Made by a program: the position numbers and the translations under genes
Source: Helochares maculicollis
Lineage: Eukaryota > Arthropoda > Insecta > Coleoptera > Hydrophilidae
Assembly: GCA_033557835.1 (NCBI GenBank)
Contig: JAWQRO010000250.1
Location: forward strand, 1 to 46,429
Reading direction: 5' to 3'
DNA: 46,429 nucleotides
Notes under the pieces: generated by a model
The model's input: only the letters and a program-made list of their open reading frames with translations
The model's database searches: none
What the model was told of the DNA's origin: nothing
Part shown: one piece after another, positions 33,541 to 45,895 of the stretch
Layout of the letters: each line of letters begins with the position of its first letter
Numbering within the stretch: the first letter of the stretch is position 1

Positions 33541-33900
33541 CCAAACTCCTCGACGCACGCGATCCTGCTCGGCCGCAGTCGCCGATTTTCGCTCGATTTC
33601 GTATTGCAGTACTTTTTCATGAAGTGACACTGGGCCGACTTGGGAATTGTGTTGAATTCGGGGGCCCTTGGTATAAATTCCGGGTGAAAAATCTGTTGTC
33701 CCAGGAATCGAATTCACACACCGATATCTATAAATCGGGCCCGTTCCCGGAAACTTTAATAGGCAACGACCGGAGTCTGGAGTTCACTTGAAATTTTTAA
33801 ACAAGTGGTTTTACTCGCTCTGGGAGCCAGGGGCTCGAGGTGAGGAATCGCATTCGAAATTTGATAAGGGAAATAAATGTTCAGGGGCTCAACAAGTACC
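33541..33900. promoter_or_regulatory. CpG/GC-rich island upstream of the candidate promoter
   Basis: GC-rich sequence continues upstream of the minus-strand promoter, with a GGGGGCCC run. Two plus-strand TATAAAT boxes (33672-33679 and 33729-33735) lie 57 bases apart. They could mark a divergent plus-strand promoter, although no initiator or downstream exon was identified. The minus frame 33717-33454 is open but crosses the promoter and is taken as a composition effect. Confidence 0.3.
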
Positions 33901-34557
33901 GTGATGACGCTATTAAAGCCCAAACTCGCGACTTAGGACATAGTTTTAAAAATTATGGGCGCCATTTTAAGCCCTAGCTCATTTCTTTTATCTCTTCTAT
34001 CGCACTGAAAGATGAAAATAAATGGCACTTTTTGGATAGTTTTGAAGAAAGCTATGTAGTGAAACCTGCAAAAACAACATCTGGAGTGTCTTAACTTTGA
34101 TGTACATTTACATTCTATGTACGATTTAGAACTCATACTGATATTATTTTAAAGGTTTTTCAACACATAATTAAAATTACATTCAAAATCGTTTAAGCGT
34201 TATTTTTTTTAATACTAAAATATACGGTTTTAAAGGCAGTATTGCACATAATGTTCCATACTTTGTGTTTAAAGCAAGAAGATAGAATACATTTGGTAGT
34301 AGTGTCTAATGTTTAAGCTTGTGAATAGCTTTTTAGTTGTAACATTTCAGAGTATTTAAGATTTCTACTGTCCTAGAAGCCGTACTTTTAAAAAAGTACC
34401 TTTTTCAGGTAACCATTTGCGCTTATGTGATGCTTCAGGTTTTAGTAAAATTGTAGCGTTGTAATTAACAAATTGATTGAAAACAATATTTAAAAAAATA
34501 AAACCTACTCAGGTTGAAAAAACCCAGGGATTGTTTTGCTTGTTCAGAGTTGAAGCG
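33901..34557. other. Non-coding stretch
   Basis: AT-rich, no supported gene or repeat. Confidence 0.6.
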
Positions 34558-34994
34558 TCCAGCTTGATGGGAACAAAATGTAGCATCCGGCTGGTAAGAC
34601 CAAACACGTGGCTTCCAGTTCGACAGGACCAAAAATGTTCACAATCCGGTTTGTAGGATCAAAAACATGGATCGAATATCTCATGTGTATCAATACGACC
34701 AATAAATGTGTCACACCAGGTAGACTTTATAATTGTTTGTATTTAAATGCTTCCCTTAATGATTATGGTTATAACTATCGTTAACAAGGTTTTTATTAGC
34801 GCTTCTGTAGTTTACAAGTTTCAATTGAACATAAATCTTAATGTGACGTAGCGATGACGTCAGTAACTTTAACGTCATTTTTGTGCCAGAACCAAAAGAA
34901 ATCTACCCTACTAAAGTTATATCTACATTTAAGATCTATGAACTGGTGGTAGGGATACCAGGCTCTCTCTTTAGCGACCCAATAAGACGCAACA
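34558..34994 (+). repeat. Dispersed repeat, copy 2, with 28-31-bp minisatellite
   Basis: Homologous to 29781-30073. It opens with four tandem units starting at 34558, 34586, 34614 and 34645 (period 28, 28, 31). Each begins TCCAG or TCCGG and contains GGACCAAA-like cores. The block CTCATGTGTATCAATACGA and the tail CTCTCTTTAGCGACCCAATA, then AGACGCAACA, match copy 1. From TGTAGC (34579) to CAACA (34994) it spans 416 bp. An internal stretch absent from copy 1 includes TGACGTAGCGATGACGTCA, a pair of CRE-like half-sites. No coding frame is present. Confidence 0.75.
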
Positions 34995-37900
34995 ATGATA
35001 GTTAAGAAAACCTCTGACGATAGAAAACTGCTGAAAATCTTGAGTATAAATCATGAAACTCCTGAAAAGTGAAGTGATTTTTAAAAACCGAGAATATGTT
35101 GTACATTTATAAAATTCTTAATAAATAGCCTACAAAGTATAAGTACTCATAGTAATCCTTAAAAATGTAAGTCTGACAATTTATCATGTAAGATTATTTA
35201 GTCATGAGAAATTGCTCAAGATTGATCATCTTTTTCACCGTTAGTCCTTATCTGGTATCCGTTCGAGTGTGTGCTTGCAGAGAGTATACTACTGTAAATG
35301 TTGCTTTCAGTGGGGCCCTTTTCTATTAATTTCAATCAGTGGCCACATTCTGTCTTTAGTGTAAACCCAGTTACCAGCCATTCCACTCCTATTTGTTCTG
35401 ACTTTGTTTTCTTTGAGGCCACTCGCTAGAATTTCTACTGACAGATTCATCATAGGGTCTGATAAACAAACATGAATTGACTTTGATTATCAGTTGTTGG
35501 TTAGTTTTTAGCACCAATATATATTGGTTGCGTGTATGAAGTGATCATAGAGTAAAATGTTGTACTTGCGCAGATCAAAAGTCGCTCTCAATTATGAGCG
35601 ACAACCAAAATACCAAATATCCTGACATATTCGAGTGCTAAATCTATCATTATGTGCTAAGATTTAAAAAAATACGTATGATTTCTTATAGGAAAATATG
35701 CACTTATAACTAGCTCACGGGATAAAAACAATAAAAATTAAAAAGAAATACTGCTAAAATACCACAACCAACAGAAGGGTGGAATGGTAAATTCAAAAAC
35801 TACTATTACATGGACTTAAGTGTAGATCAATAAATGCTGATCAAAAACTAACAAAATACTTAAAATATAAGCATTTCTGAGTGTATTACATAAAAAAAGG
35901 AAAAGGAGCTAACGCAAAGAAAACGGGTAAACGAGTAGAAACATAAATAGGGGAAGAAGTTATGAGTCAGAAGAATGGAAAGTGCTTAAGTAGAATAAAC
36001 AAAAGATATTTAATATAGGGTATAGAAAGACATTACATAGATGAAGCATGGTCTCGTGTAGACCTAATATAATGAATGATCAAAATTTATCCTCCCAACA
36101 AGAGAAAATTTTTCAACAATTTTAAACTGAATTTTTAATTGCAATGCCAAGTTTTAACTATCCTTTGCACTACGGGCATGTAGGAATTATGATCGCGCAC
36201 CTATGCGTGCTTAAAAACATTAAAATAACCATTCTTACCAAAACAAATATTTCAAGTGTCTCTATATCTAGCTTTCATTTATCTTTAAGCTTAAAGAATC
36301 ACCCTTATCAAAATCGCTTCAAATGAATAATAGAAACAAGGACTACGATAACACCGCTTTTTCTACGCTTGTTGTGAGAATTTTCCAATGCCTTCTTTTA
36401 CCAGCTCTAGGATTTCCTCGCCATTATATTCGAAATGTATATATATGCACCAATTGCTTATTCCAAATAAAAGATTTTCCTTTGTTCCGATGTCAGTCGA
36501 GATTACGTCAAGAACATGGCCATGAATCTTTCGTCGCTGACGTCTAACTTGTTGAGTATCCGATCCTCCTTCTTTTTATCAAATATCGAAAGCAATTTTT
36601 CTTCTTACAGTCGGACCTTGTAAAATCGCCCATCGTTTGCTCGAAGCAAATGTATTAGCTGGGCGAGTTCTATTGAAATATAAAATGTATAAAATTTCAA
36701 ATATATCACAATATAGTAAACTAACTTCATACAAAGGCCTTTGAGAAATACAAAATTTCTTTATCAATTTATTTTATTGCGAGCAAATTTCTCTGCACTT
36801 TTGAAGTGATACTACAACGTAGAAAACACCACTATTGCAACAGACTGCAAACTCTATTAACGTAAACAATGCTATTTTTATAGCATCTTTATTTATTATA
36901 TTATCGTACCAAAATTATGTCCCCTATTGAGTATAATCACGGGGAAAGTTTCGTAAACATGGTAAGCATTCCACAGGAGAAGTTGCTCGTTATACTAATA
37001 TAGCGAGAATAGGTAAGAACAACAATACGGATGTTGCTATGATACTATTATTTAGGGAACGTAAACATGAACATATTAGTAGTACAACACATTCACGTCC
37101 AAAAGACCAATTTGGTACAACAGTGGGGTATAAGCCTTAGGCTCTAATTTTGTTGAGCGAGCACGAGTCACGTATTATATTGTTCAATTTTCCATTATAA
37201 TAAAGTGGCTCTTGTTTTTTACGCAAAGCTTAGGACAACAAAGCTGTATTTTGTTTCAAGTTTGTTTACAAATTTTAGAAGTCTGTAAACCCTCTGAGCT
37301 CCTCAAATCTTCCAGCATACACATAAAATGCTATTAAGTATGGCATTTTTACAGAATTATCGAACTTACAAGAATAATTCGTGAAACTCCGGTTTTATAA
37401 GTGTCTTCTTTTGCACAAGTCTCATAAAAATAGTCGTTTTGATATTAAAGCTTATTGGGGCCTATTAATATATTTTTTTGAATATACCTTCAAAGCATTT
37501 TTTATTTTAAGGGGGAGTCAAAACTAGGAACTGAAAGACTTTGTAAAAGCAGTTTGATTTTACTAGTATTTTCATGACCTAATGTGTTTTTGTTACATTA
37601 TAATTGGTAAATGTTTGGCAAAATAGTGTGGACCGAGTAAATTCCTCCAAAAACTATAATTTTATTTCATTGCCATGTAAACTTTTACTTTTTATATCAA
37701 TAAATATACCACTTTCTACTGCAGAATAATCAAATTTCCAGGAGAAAGCGCCTGCAGAGTGAATAAATAGTCCATCAAATACGAAATGCTGTTTATGTTT
37801 CTATTTGCAAACTCCTAGTTTTATTATTATTAAGCAGGAAATCAAAGATTTGATTGACGGGATAAGCACCTTAGAAATGCCTGATGCTCAACGCTAAGGC

Positions 37901-38257
37901 AATGAAACACAACAGTTCATACCAAGTTCAAAAGAATATTGAAGAATTTTTACTTAAGCCCCCACAATAAATTCATATCGGTTCATTTCTGTGTAGATAC
38001 GTATATTTCATCATAGCCTAGAATACAAAGATCGCAGCTTATTTAGAAGTGTGGTCGGCTGCGAAATAAACATGTCTACTGCATATAATTCATCCTGGAT
38101 GAGGTCAGGTTATGAATATTTAATAGGCGGACACAGAACGCCTTATCCATCACGAAGGAGTGTAGGTAGGATACTCCGGCACAGATTCAGCCGTGAAGTT
38201 ATACAATTATAAGCATGGATCTTCTGTATTTACAGCCCCAGACGTTCTGTGCTCAGA
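34995..38257. other. Non-coding stretch
   Basis: No supported gene. A purine-rich segment lies at 35880-36000. Frames at 36144-36547 are AT-driven. A possible GTAAGA donor at about 37011 has no partner exon. Confidence 0.5.
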
Positions 38258-38635
38258 TCAACTTGATATATGGAGCGGTACCACGTATAAATCTCGACTT
38301 TGCGAGTGGAAATGTGGGGAGTTGACGCCGTCCCAAGGATGGTTCAGGCCTCCCGTAGAAGGACTCTTTAAATATTTCTGAGGAGTCTGTGGATTTATGC
38401 CCTCACTTCGCTGCTGCAATTCATACACACTTGAAATAGTGATGAAGGCGCATTGGTCGCCAGAATTATCCGCAACCACATTTACTGAAAATCTATACCT
38501 TATGAAGCAAAAACAATTTTCTCTGTGCCAAGGGAGGCAGTTTGTGTCGCAGTAGCTGGTGTTTGAGGGTGAGGATGAATATTTAATACTTTGTTCAAGT
38601 GAAATATGAAAAGAATCGTTGTTAGTAAGTTGCAT
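38258..38635 (-). CDS. Unassigned 125-codon open frame
   Basis: This is a minus-strand frame from ATG at 38635 to a TGA just before 38258, in a patch of better balanced base composition. The peptide has no signal sequence or membrane segment. It is rich in S, N and H, with a C-terminal segment carrying NPQTPQKYLKSPS and DGVNSPHFHSQS. That resembles a disordered, phosphorylation-prone region more than a domain. Part of the patch is also open on the plus strand (38193-38381). There is no recognisable promoter, Kozak-like context or flanking exon. It could be an exon of an unknown gene or chance. Confidence 0.2.
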   Translation of the reverse strand: MQLTNNDSFHISLEQSIKYSSSPSNTSYCDTNCLPWHRENCFCFIRYRFSVNVVADNSGDQCAFITISSVYELQQRSEGINPQTPQKYLKSPSTGGLNHPWDGVNSPHFHSQSRDLYVVPLHISS

Positions 38636-40675
38636 GCTGCTAGAAATTATTAACTAAATTTCAGTGCTAGACACAATTCGAGGTTTTGTTGTTGAAAGAA
38701 TCAGTCATATGTGTACGTTTTGAAATGTTAATTATTATTCGATATAATACGTACTTAAGATTGTTGAAGAATTTAAAAATCAGAGCTTAAGAGGTAATAA
38801 TAAAATCGTGTTATAGAGAATGAAGCAAAAACTAAAATGAAGAGGATATTGAATAAAAATAATCTTATAGAAGTGGATAATATATACAGAGATATGCTTA
38901 GAAATTTTGAATTGATACAGCAAAGCAATTATCTTCACATAGTCTAAATAAAAGTAAATTTTTGTGTGAATAAAGAGTGTTGACATCAAAATATAATGAA
39001 GTACGTAAACATGATGTTAGAGTGACAATTCACTAGTACACAAAATTTCTAAATGATGCACAAATTATTAATTGATTCACATTAATGAAAAATAAAGCAT
39101 ACTGAAAACTGTGAGCGATACACAAAAAGTTTGAGAGGCACATGAAGAAGCACTTAAATCCAAGTCATAGAATTGTTCAGCAAATGATGAAAATATATGT
39201 AGAACTTAAAATTTATCATCAAGTTCTAAAATTTTAAGATATTAAAGAGATTTTTAAAACTAATAATGTAGGTACTAGCAAACTAAGCCTGCGTTGTATA
39301 ATTTCTAAACTGATAAAAGAATTAAGGTATACAGAAGCCGAAAAGAGAAATGTGTGTAATTGAAAAATGAGAAGCTAAAGAATTAAGACAATTTGACTTA
39401 GATTTTTTAGCAAACCTGACTCAGAGCTCTTGAAATTCAAGTTTCCTAAAACTACACCAAATTTTAATATCTACATGTTGATAACAACATTTCAAATTGT
39501 TTGCTAATTGCTCTCACAATATCTACACTTACTGGAATACTCGAATAATAATGAATACTTATATCTTCGTGGAATGTGCTTCCCTTTACCGTTTTAATTA
39601 ATTATTTTAACTTTATAATGAAGATGTAATTTCTGAAATGTAATTTAGAACAATTTTATTTGGTTTTTTAACAATAAGTGTTTGATATCAATTTTATATT
39701 TTTTAGAGATAAATGAAAGTGCACATTTACATATAATTTTAAAGCCTCCTTTCTAAAAGTCATAAGTTTTCTCATTTAATCGATTTTTAAGGCATATGTA
39801 TTTGATTTATTATTATATATTTGCATCCCCTTAGCTCAATGTATGAAACGATTAACAAAGACATCGTTTCATAAAAATAATGTACCACTCATTCAGCACT
39901 TTCGAGAAATATGCATTATTTTAATTTTAAATCTTATCCCAAAGCATATACGTATGTGCTCTCCTCTTTGCGATAAACAACAATAATTAGCAATGAATGA
40001 TTAACTAAACGAGGGCAGCTAGTAATATTCTCCATAATAAATCATACAATCCTTTTTTTTATTTGTTATAATTAATGTACCAGACGAGGCAGACCTTCCG
40101 TAGAAAATTATTCAGTTTTATCTAAATATTTAATGCATTTAATTTAATAAAGTGGTACGATAAACACAAGACTTTGTGTTGTATATTTAATGTACATGCA
40201 TTTTGTAGAATACATGCTTCTCAGCTTCAAAATTCTTAAAAATAATTATAGTGAACCGACGTACCAAACAGTGAAATCTTTATGCTTAGTTTACCCGCTG
40301 GATAGCCTGCTGAAGAATTACGTAATTAATATTTATTTCAATTAACCCGCAATATATATAAATATATAATTATGAACTGCAATATTATCATGTTTTTGCG
40401 AAAAAAGACTAAAGGTTTTTGAGTAAATCGTCGGTTCATGTAAATTTTGCATTTAACACCAGAAATCTGAAAGTAATCAACGTTACAAGTTCAAGCGTTT
40501 TGAAGGTAAACGCTTTAAAGTCGACCAAGTGGGCAGACCACACAACGTCTGCAGAACTGCATGGGGGTGAACTTCATGATTATGGTATATTAGCACTCAT
40601 AACATTAAATATTCTCCATTATCTTCACGCCACTGTGCTTTTAGCAAACTGAGTGAGCCTAGCAATTAATTTTCT
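38636..40675. other. Non-coding stretch
   Basis: AT-rich to very AT-rich, no supported gene or repeat. The frame 40419-40652 has no motif. Confidence 0.55.
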
Positions 40676-40780
40676 ATGCAAACAATGCCTGCTTCCATCG
40701 TTTCTATAGACCCTGCACTGCTGCCGCTACCACCACCAGCTTCGCCGCCACACCGACTTCGCATCTCACGCTTGACTTGA
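40676..40780 (+). other. Short proline-rich open frame in a C-rich patch
   Basis: An ATG at 40676 opens 34 codons ending in TGA, with a proline/leucine-rich middle (LLPLPPPASPP) encoded by a C-rich run. No upstream coding context was found. It may equally be a pyrimidine-rich low-complexity patch. Confidence 0.12.
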
Positions 40781-43129
40781 CCTTTTGACTCGACTTGCGC
40801 CCATAACAAAATGTATCGTTTTATTTTTTAGCAAGGGTGGAGCGGCGCTTACATAATTTGTCAAGTGTTCAGCAAAGCTCCGATGGAAAAAAATCGTCGG
40901 TGTTCTGTAAAAAACGAGATAAAAGCTTCCAATTTGGCGAATAATAAATGATGAGCCCTGTCATTGTTCTTGTTAGACATGCTAATGTAGGGAGCCTCGG
41001 AGTGGAGATGATTGACAAGGATTGGAATCGTGCAGATAACTTTTGCAAACAGAGTGTGGTAATGTAATTTGAGAATTGCCGGCCTTTTTTATTGTTAGAA
41101 TTACTCTTCTTATCAAATTTTTCTTTACACAACACAACGTGGAAATTAAATGGGCTAATTATTCTTTTCCTCCATACAAAATTTTTGAATTGCAAATTTT
41201 CGCGAAATTTATGTTTCTCCGGACTTAGATGTAAAAATATATAATTTTAATTAATACCGTTGTTGAATTTTCAAACAAAAACAAGCGGCAGAAGTAATTT
41301 GATTTTCTTCTTACAAATCCGGCTGCTTTCGAAAGTACAGCTTATGGTTTAGCTTAAACGGGGCTAAATGAGCTTCCTGTATGCTGACTGATTGCTACGG
41401 TTTCTTTGCACTCTGAATGTCCTCTGTGAGTGAGTAATAGCGCCTGGTTATTCCTCGATCGCTGATACAATCTTCGTAGAAAACTAATTTTAACTTTGCC
41501 GTTAATCCAATAGCTTTTAATCTAACAAATTAAAAGTAAAAGCGCAGCTTGCGCCCTCTACATATAAAACAGCCAATGTTTAATATTTAACACTATTACA
41601 AAGTTGGCACGGAGTCCGGCCTTCCACTGACACATTATACAGAGCCAGAGTACACATAGGGTTGGAAGCGCAGCCATATCATCGCCGTTACCATAGCTCG
41701 GTATGTGTACCCTTCCAACAAAACTTAAACTAGTTACTTTGATTAATTTCGACGTTTAATCTGCTCTCGCTTGGTGTTAAGGTACCTAAAGAAAACACAG
41801 CAGCACATATAACTACAAGTAGAACCTGGCCTTAGCTCGAAAATCATATGCTTACCTTGCGATAAATATAGCTGTAATTAGTTATTAACCCTCGTAATGA
41901 GGGTAGTGTTAAATCAAAGTTCGCTGTACATGCACCAGCGCGAAAATGTGAAACAATTACTCAGCCTGAATAGTTCTGTTGAAATTTCATTAATTCTAAA
42001 GTGGTAAATAAATGGGGTGCTGCGATCTAATGAAATACGAACCCTATTGTATTGTATTCATTATAAAAAATGCCAGAGAACAATGGGTAGTGCTAATAAA
42101 TTCCAATTAAATGCTGCCAACTTATGGTGTGATTTTAAATAACAGCTGTAAATTAGTTTATGCAACATAATATCATTGTTTCAAACAGAAGTGTATTTAA
42201 ACTTGCATAAAAGCATGGGGAAGAGTAGTTTATGTAATACGACATTTTTCCGGATGCAATGCTATTACGAGGCTTAAGATGTTTATTTGCTATTATACAG
42301 TTATATTTCCAATAAACATGTATGTATGAATTTTCCACGAATTCAAAACTATCAATATAAAAGAAAATTAGTATTGATAGTTTGTGAGGGCGCAAATTAA
42401 TCAGCATTTTTTGACAACAGCCATTTTAAAGTAAAATATGCATTTCAATAACTAAAAGCTCTTAGTCTAAAATAACATTGAGTATTAAATATGTCAAACT
42501 TATTACTTTCATATTAATATCTAACAACTATTACTTAGTAACCGTTACCTTACCTATCATATTAAATTTGAGATTCATTGTAAAAAGAAAAATATTTTAG
42601 AATAGCATCAAACGATCATGCCGAATTTCTTTAGACCTTTTTCTGAAAAGAACATATAAAAAGCTCTGTCGCTATGCGCTTCCTTCTTAATTTATATTGT
42701 AATGAGCATATTCCTTTGATGAAAGCTTGCTGTTGAAATTTCCTGCGATACAAAATCCAATTTGTCTAACTATAGACTATAGATTAAATGTATCAATACA
42801 AGTTACCCTTAAATACAAGGAAATGCCTCGTTAAAATTAATCCTATTTTATTTGTGCTAAGACAATATATTTTAAATTAACTTAAGAGATTCTGTTTATA
42901 ATCTTATAATAGTTTAGAAACTCCGTAATCTACTAGAATGGTTTTACAACACTGAATTAACTACAATTGTTGTACACAAAGTCTTCCATAAGTATTCTAA
43001 AGGAGAATTTGGGTAAGTTTTTTGGAAATAAAATTATACGAGAGATGTCCGTTTTGTTTTGCATACAGGATACCTTTGATAAAAATTCAACCTTAAAAAT
43101 TCCACATGTGGCCAACTTAAACAAAAGTG
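40781..43129. other. Non-coding stretch
   Basis: No supported gene. A minus-strand CAAG|GTAAGCAT donor-like site lies near 41860, without a convincing exon. The segment 41560-41720 is slightly GC-richer and non-repetitive. Confidence 0.5.
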
Positions 43130-43785
43130 CAATGTTTTTTTGTTATTTAGCTGCAGTTAATTGGTAAAGCTCCCAAATTGTTCGGAATACGGACCTAGAA
43201 CGAAAACATTTACGAGCAGTAATTGTTTTTAAATTATCTTATTAAATTAACTTATGTTAAAAATAATGGTTCACCAAGATGGTTTCTGATTTTGACGATA
43301 GTGCATTACATTTAAAATTATTTCTTGGTGATATGATGAACAAGGGCGGACTATTCTTAGCAATTATCCAAGGACAGGTTTGCCAAACATCGCAAAGTTG
43401 TAGAAAAATTATTGCTCGATTAAACTCTGTAGTTTGAACGTTTTGCAAACTTTTATAAATTACTGTAACTAAAAAAGTTCATGTATCGCCATGAAACTCT
43501 GGAATTAAATCAACCATTTGTGGAGTTTTTCATATGATATTTAAATACCGACCTCTTTATCATCATAAGAAAATTGTATGGCTAGATTTGATGAACTCTA
43601 TTTCAGACTTTTCGACAACAAGTCAAATACAAATGAATGTTTAAGATGAAGTTCTGGCATCTTTGTAACAATAGAAGTAAAGCTATCAATCCTCGCTTCG
43701 AATTCGTTTATTTTTGCTTATTTGCAAGTGTGCTCACTATTACAGAGTAATACACAATACAGAGTAATTATTAGCTACACAGCTA

Positions 43786-44451
43786 CCAGGTGCGCTAGCT
43801 TAAAATGTCGTTTCCTTCATGAAAGAAAAAACGCAATCGCTTAAGAACAATGGTAAAACATTTTTTATACCAAGTATTAGCTCTCGCTTTGTACACATTT
43901 TATCCACTATTTAGGCAATTTATAAATACCATTCCAAAAGAAAGCTTCACCTTTCTTTGATATCCATTCATCCAGTAATTTTTGTACATCCTCGAAAGTC
44001 TTGAAATGTTGCTCAGCCAGTGCCTATTCCATCGATGAGAAGAGGCGATAATCAGAAGGCGGCAGGTTTGCAGAATACGGCGGATGTGGTAGAAGTTCCC
44101 TACGAAGCGAAGAAATCGTTTCTTCGACCAGTTTGGCTGAATGTGCAGGAGCGTTGTCATGCTGCAGAATGACTTTCCCAGTCTTCGACCCCATTCTGGG
44201 TGCTTTTCAATCAATGCGTGGTTTAAATTGATCAATTGTTGTCGGTAACGGACGGTATTAACTGGTTTGCTGGGTTTGAGAAGCTCGTAGTACACTACTT
44301 CCTTGTGATTCCACCACACACACAGCCTTGTCTTCTTCCCACAACAATCCGGTTTTGTACACGAAGTTTATGGTTGTCCTGGCGGTAACCACAATTTCTT
44401 ACGTTTGGGATTATGAAAATATATCCATTTTTCATCGCCAAAGTTTCAGTG
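43786..44451 (-). mobile_element. Mariner copy E, truncated at the duplication junction
   Basis: The 3' end of the element is complete (TA at 43784-43785, then CCAGGTGCGCTAG). The copy runs through the C-terminal and middle transposase coding regions and stops in the segment before GDEKW, at about 44440-44456. There mariner sequence (CATCGCCA, then an AGTT...CAATGC block) passes directly into the start of the second duplication unit. The other half of the element is therefore missing because of the duplication breakpoint, not random decay. Confidence 0.9.
43900..44319 (-). pseudogene. Mariner transposase pseudogene (copy E)
   Basis: The minus-strand frame opens with WWNHKEVVYYELLKPSKPVN and INLNHALIEKHPEW, the segment between the first and second catalytic aspartates. 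A one-base deletion after RRLGK shifts it out of register; the HDN and APSDYR blocks continue in a neighbouring frame with their codons still present. The frame is open for 139 codons only because the shifted register happens to lack stops. The N-terminal half is absent. Confidence 0.87.
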
Positions 44452-45895
44452 CAATGCTTTTTTGTTATTTAGCCGCAGCGAATTGGTAAAGCTCACAAAT
44501 TGTTCGGAATATGGACCTAGAACGAAAACATTTTCGAGCGGTAATTGTTTTTAAATTATCAAAGAAACTTATGATAAAAAGAATGGTTCACCAAGATGGT
44601 TTCTGTTTTTGACGATGGTGCATTACATCTAACCTTATTTCTTGGTAATATGAACAATTCCTACAAGGGCGGAGTAATCTTAGCGCCGATCCAAGAACAG
44701 GTTAGCCAAACATCGCACTGTTGTAAAAAAATTATTGCTCGATTTAATTCTATATTTTGAACGTCTTGTAAACTTTTATAATTTACTGTAGCTAAAAAAA
44801 TAAAGTATCGCCATGAAACTCTGGAATTAAATTAACCATTCGTGGAGTTTTTCATATGACATTTTAATACCGGCCTCTTTGTCATTTTAAGAAAGTTGTA
44901 TGGCTAGATTTGAGGAATTCTATTTCAGACTTTTAGGCAATCACTCAAATAAAAATGAATGTTTGCGTTGACTTTCTGTCATCTTTGTAACAATACAAGT
45001 AAAGCAACCAAACTCTCGCTTAAAATTCGTTTTTTTTTTGCTTATTTGTAAATGGATTTACGATTAATACAATATAGAGAAAAAAGAGAATGTTTTTTGT
45101 AAGCTTCCTTGGTTTTCTTAAATATTTCCATGTTGCATATTGCATGCGAAAGGAACAAATTTCAAGACAATTCATGTTAAGGTTCCATACTCCATGGTAT
45201 ACTTCACTTGCAGTTATATAGTAAAGTACAAAAAATTGTCTACTAGGTGCGCAAGTTTAAAATGTCGTTTTTTTCATGAAAAACAAGCAATCGTTTAAGA
45301 ACAATGGTAGAACAATTTTTATTCAAAGTATTGTCCCTTGGTTTTTCCAACTTTATTCATCTCTTGGAAAATTTTTGGATACCATTCCAACAGAAAGCTT
45401 CAGATTTGATTAATATCCATCTAACAAGCAATTTTTGTACATCCTCGAAAGTCTTGAAGTGTTGCATAGCCAGTGCGTGTCCCATCGATGAGAAGAGGTG
45501 ATAATCAGAAGGCGCCAGGTCTGGTAAATACGGCATTTGTGGTAGGAGTTCCCAACCAAGCAAAAATATCGTTTCTTTGACCACTTTGGCTGAATGTGCA
45601 GGAGCGTTGACAGGCTACAAAAGACTTTGCCGTGTCTTCGAGCCCATTCTGGGCATTTTTCGATCAATGCGTGGTTTAAATTGATCATTTGTTGTCGGTA
45701 GCGGACGATATTAACTGTTTCGCCGGGTTTGAGAAGCTCGTAGTACCTTTCTGACCCAATCACACACACAGCACTGTCTTCCTCCCAAAACGATCTGGTT
45801 TTGGACTCGACGTTGATGGTTGTCCTGGCGTTACCCATGATTTCTTACGTTCTGGATTCAGAAAATATATCCATTTTTCATCGCCACTTACAACC
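44452..45895 (+). repeat. Tandem duplication unit 2 (unique DNA plus mariner F)
   Basis: This is the second unit, starting GCAATGCTTTTTTGTTATTT, with the same anchor order as unit 1. It differs by scattered substitutions and small indels and keeps the stretch of about 150 bp (roughly 45090-45240) missing from unit 1. Homology continues into mariner F up to the position equivalent to the breakpoint in E (near CCCGATG, 45894-45900). F itself continues on to its intact 5' end. Confidence 0.9.

Larger units (their letters stand above)
43130..44451 (+). repeat. Tandem duplication unit 1 (unique DNA plus mariner E)
   Basis: The first unit starts at GCAATGTTTTTTTGTTATTT and matches the second unit from 44452. 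Shared anchors in order are AATTGTTCGGAATA, GGACCTAGAACGAAAACATTT, AATTGTTTTTAAATTATC, GGTTCACCAAGATGGTTTCTG, ATCGCCATGAAACTCTGGAA and TGGCTAGATTTGA. Both units then run into a mariner in the same orientation. Unit 1 lacks about 130-150 bp present just before the mariner in unit 2. Its right edge lies inside the mariner. Confidence 0.9.

Noticed and set aside
29803..34994. The two dispersed repeat copies as the paired LTRs of one retrotransposon
   Set aside because: The copies differ greatly in length and sequence, no gag or pol frame lies between them, and no primer-binding site, polypurine tract or target duplication was found.
41640..41725. Apparent inverted repeat (GTACACATA, TTGGAAG versus TATGTGTAC, CTTCCAA)
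   Set aside because: The matching blocks are in the wrong order to fold as one stem, so it is not a true hairpin.
43900..44319. The 139-codon frame as a distinct gene
   Set aside because: Only its first third is in the transposase register. The rest is mariner sequence read out of frame after a one-base deletion.
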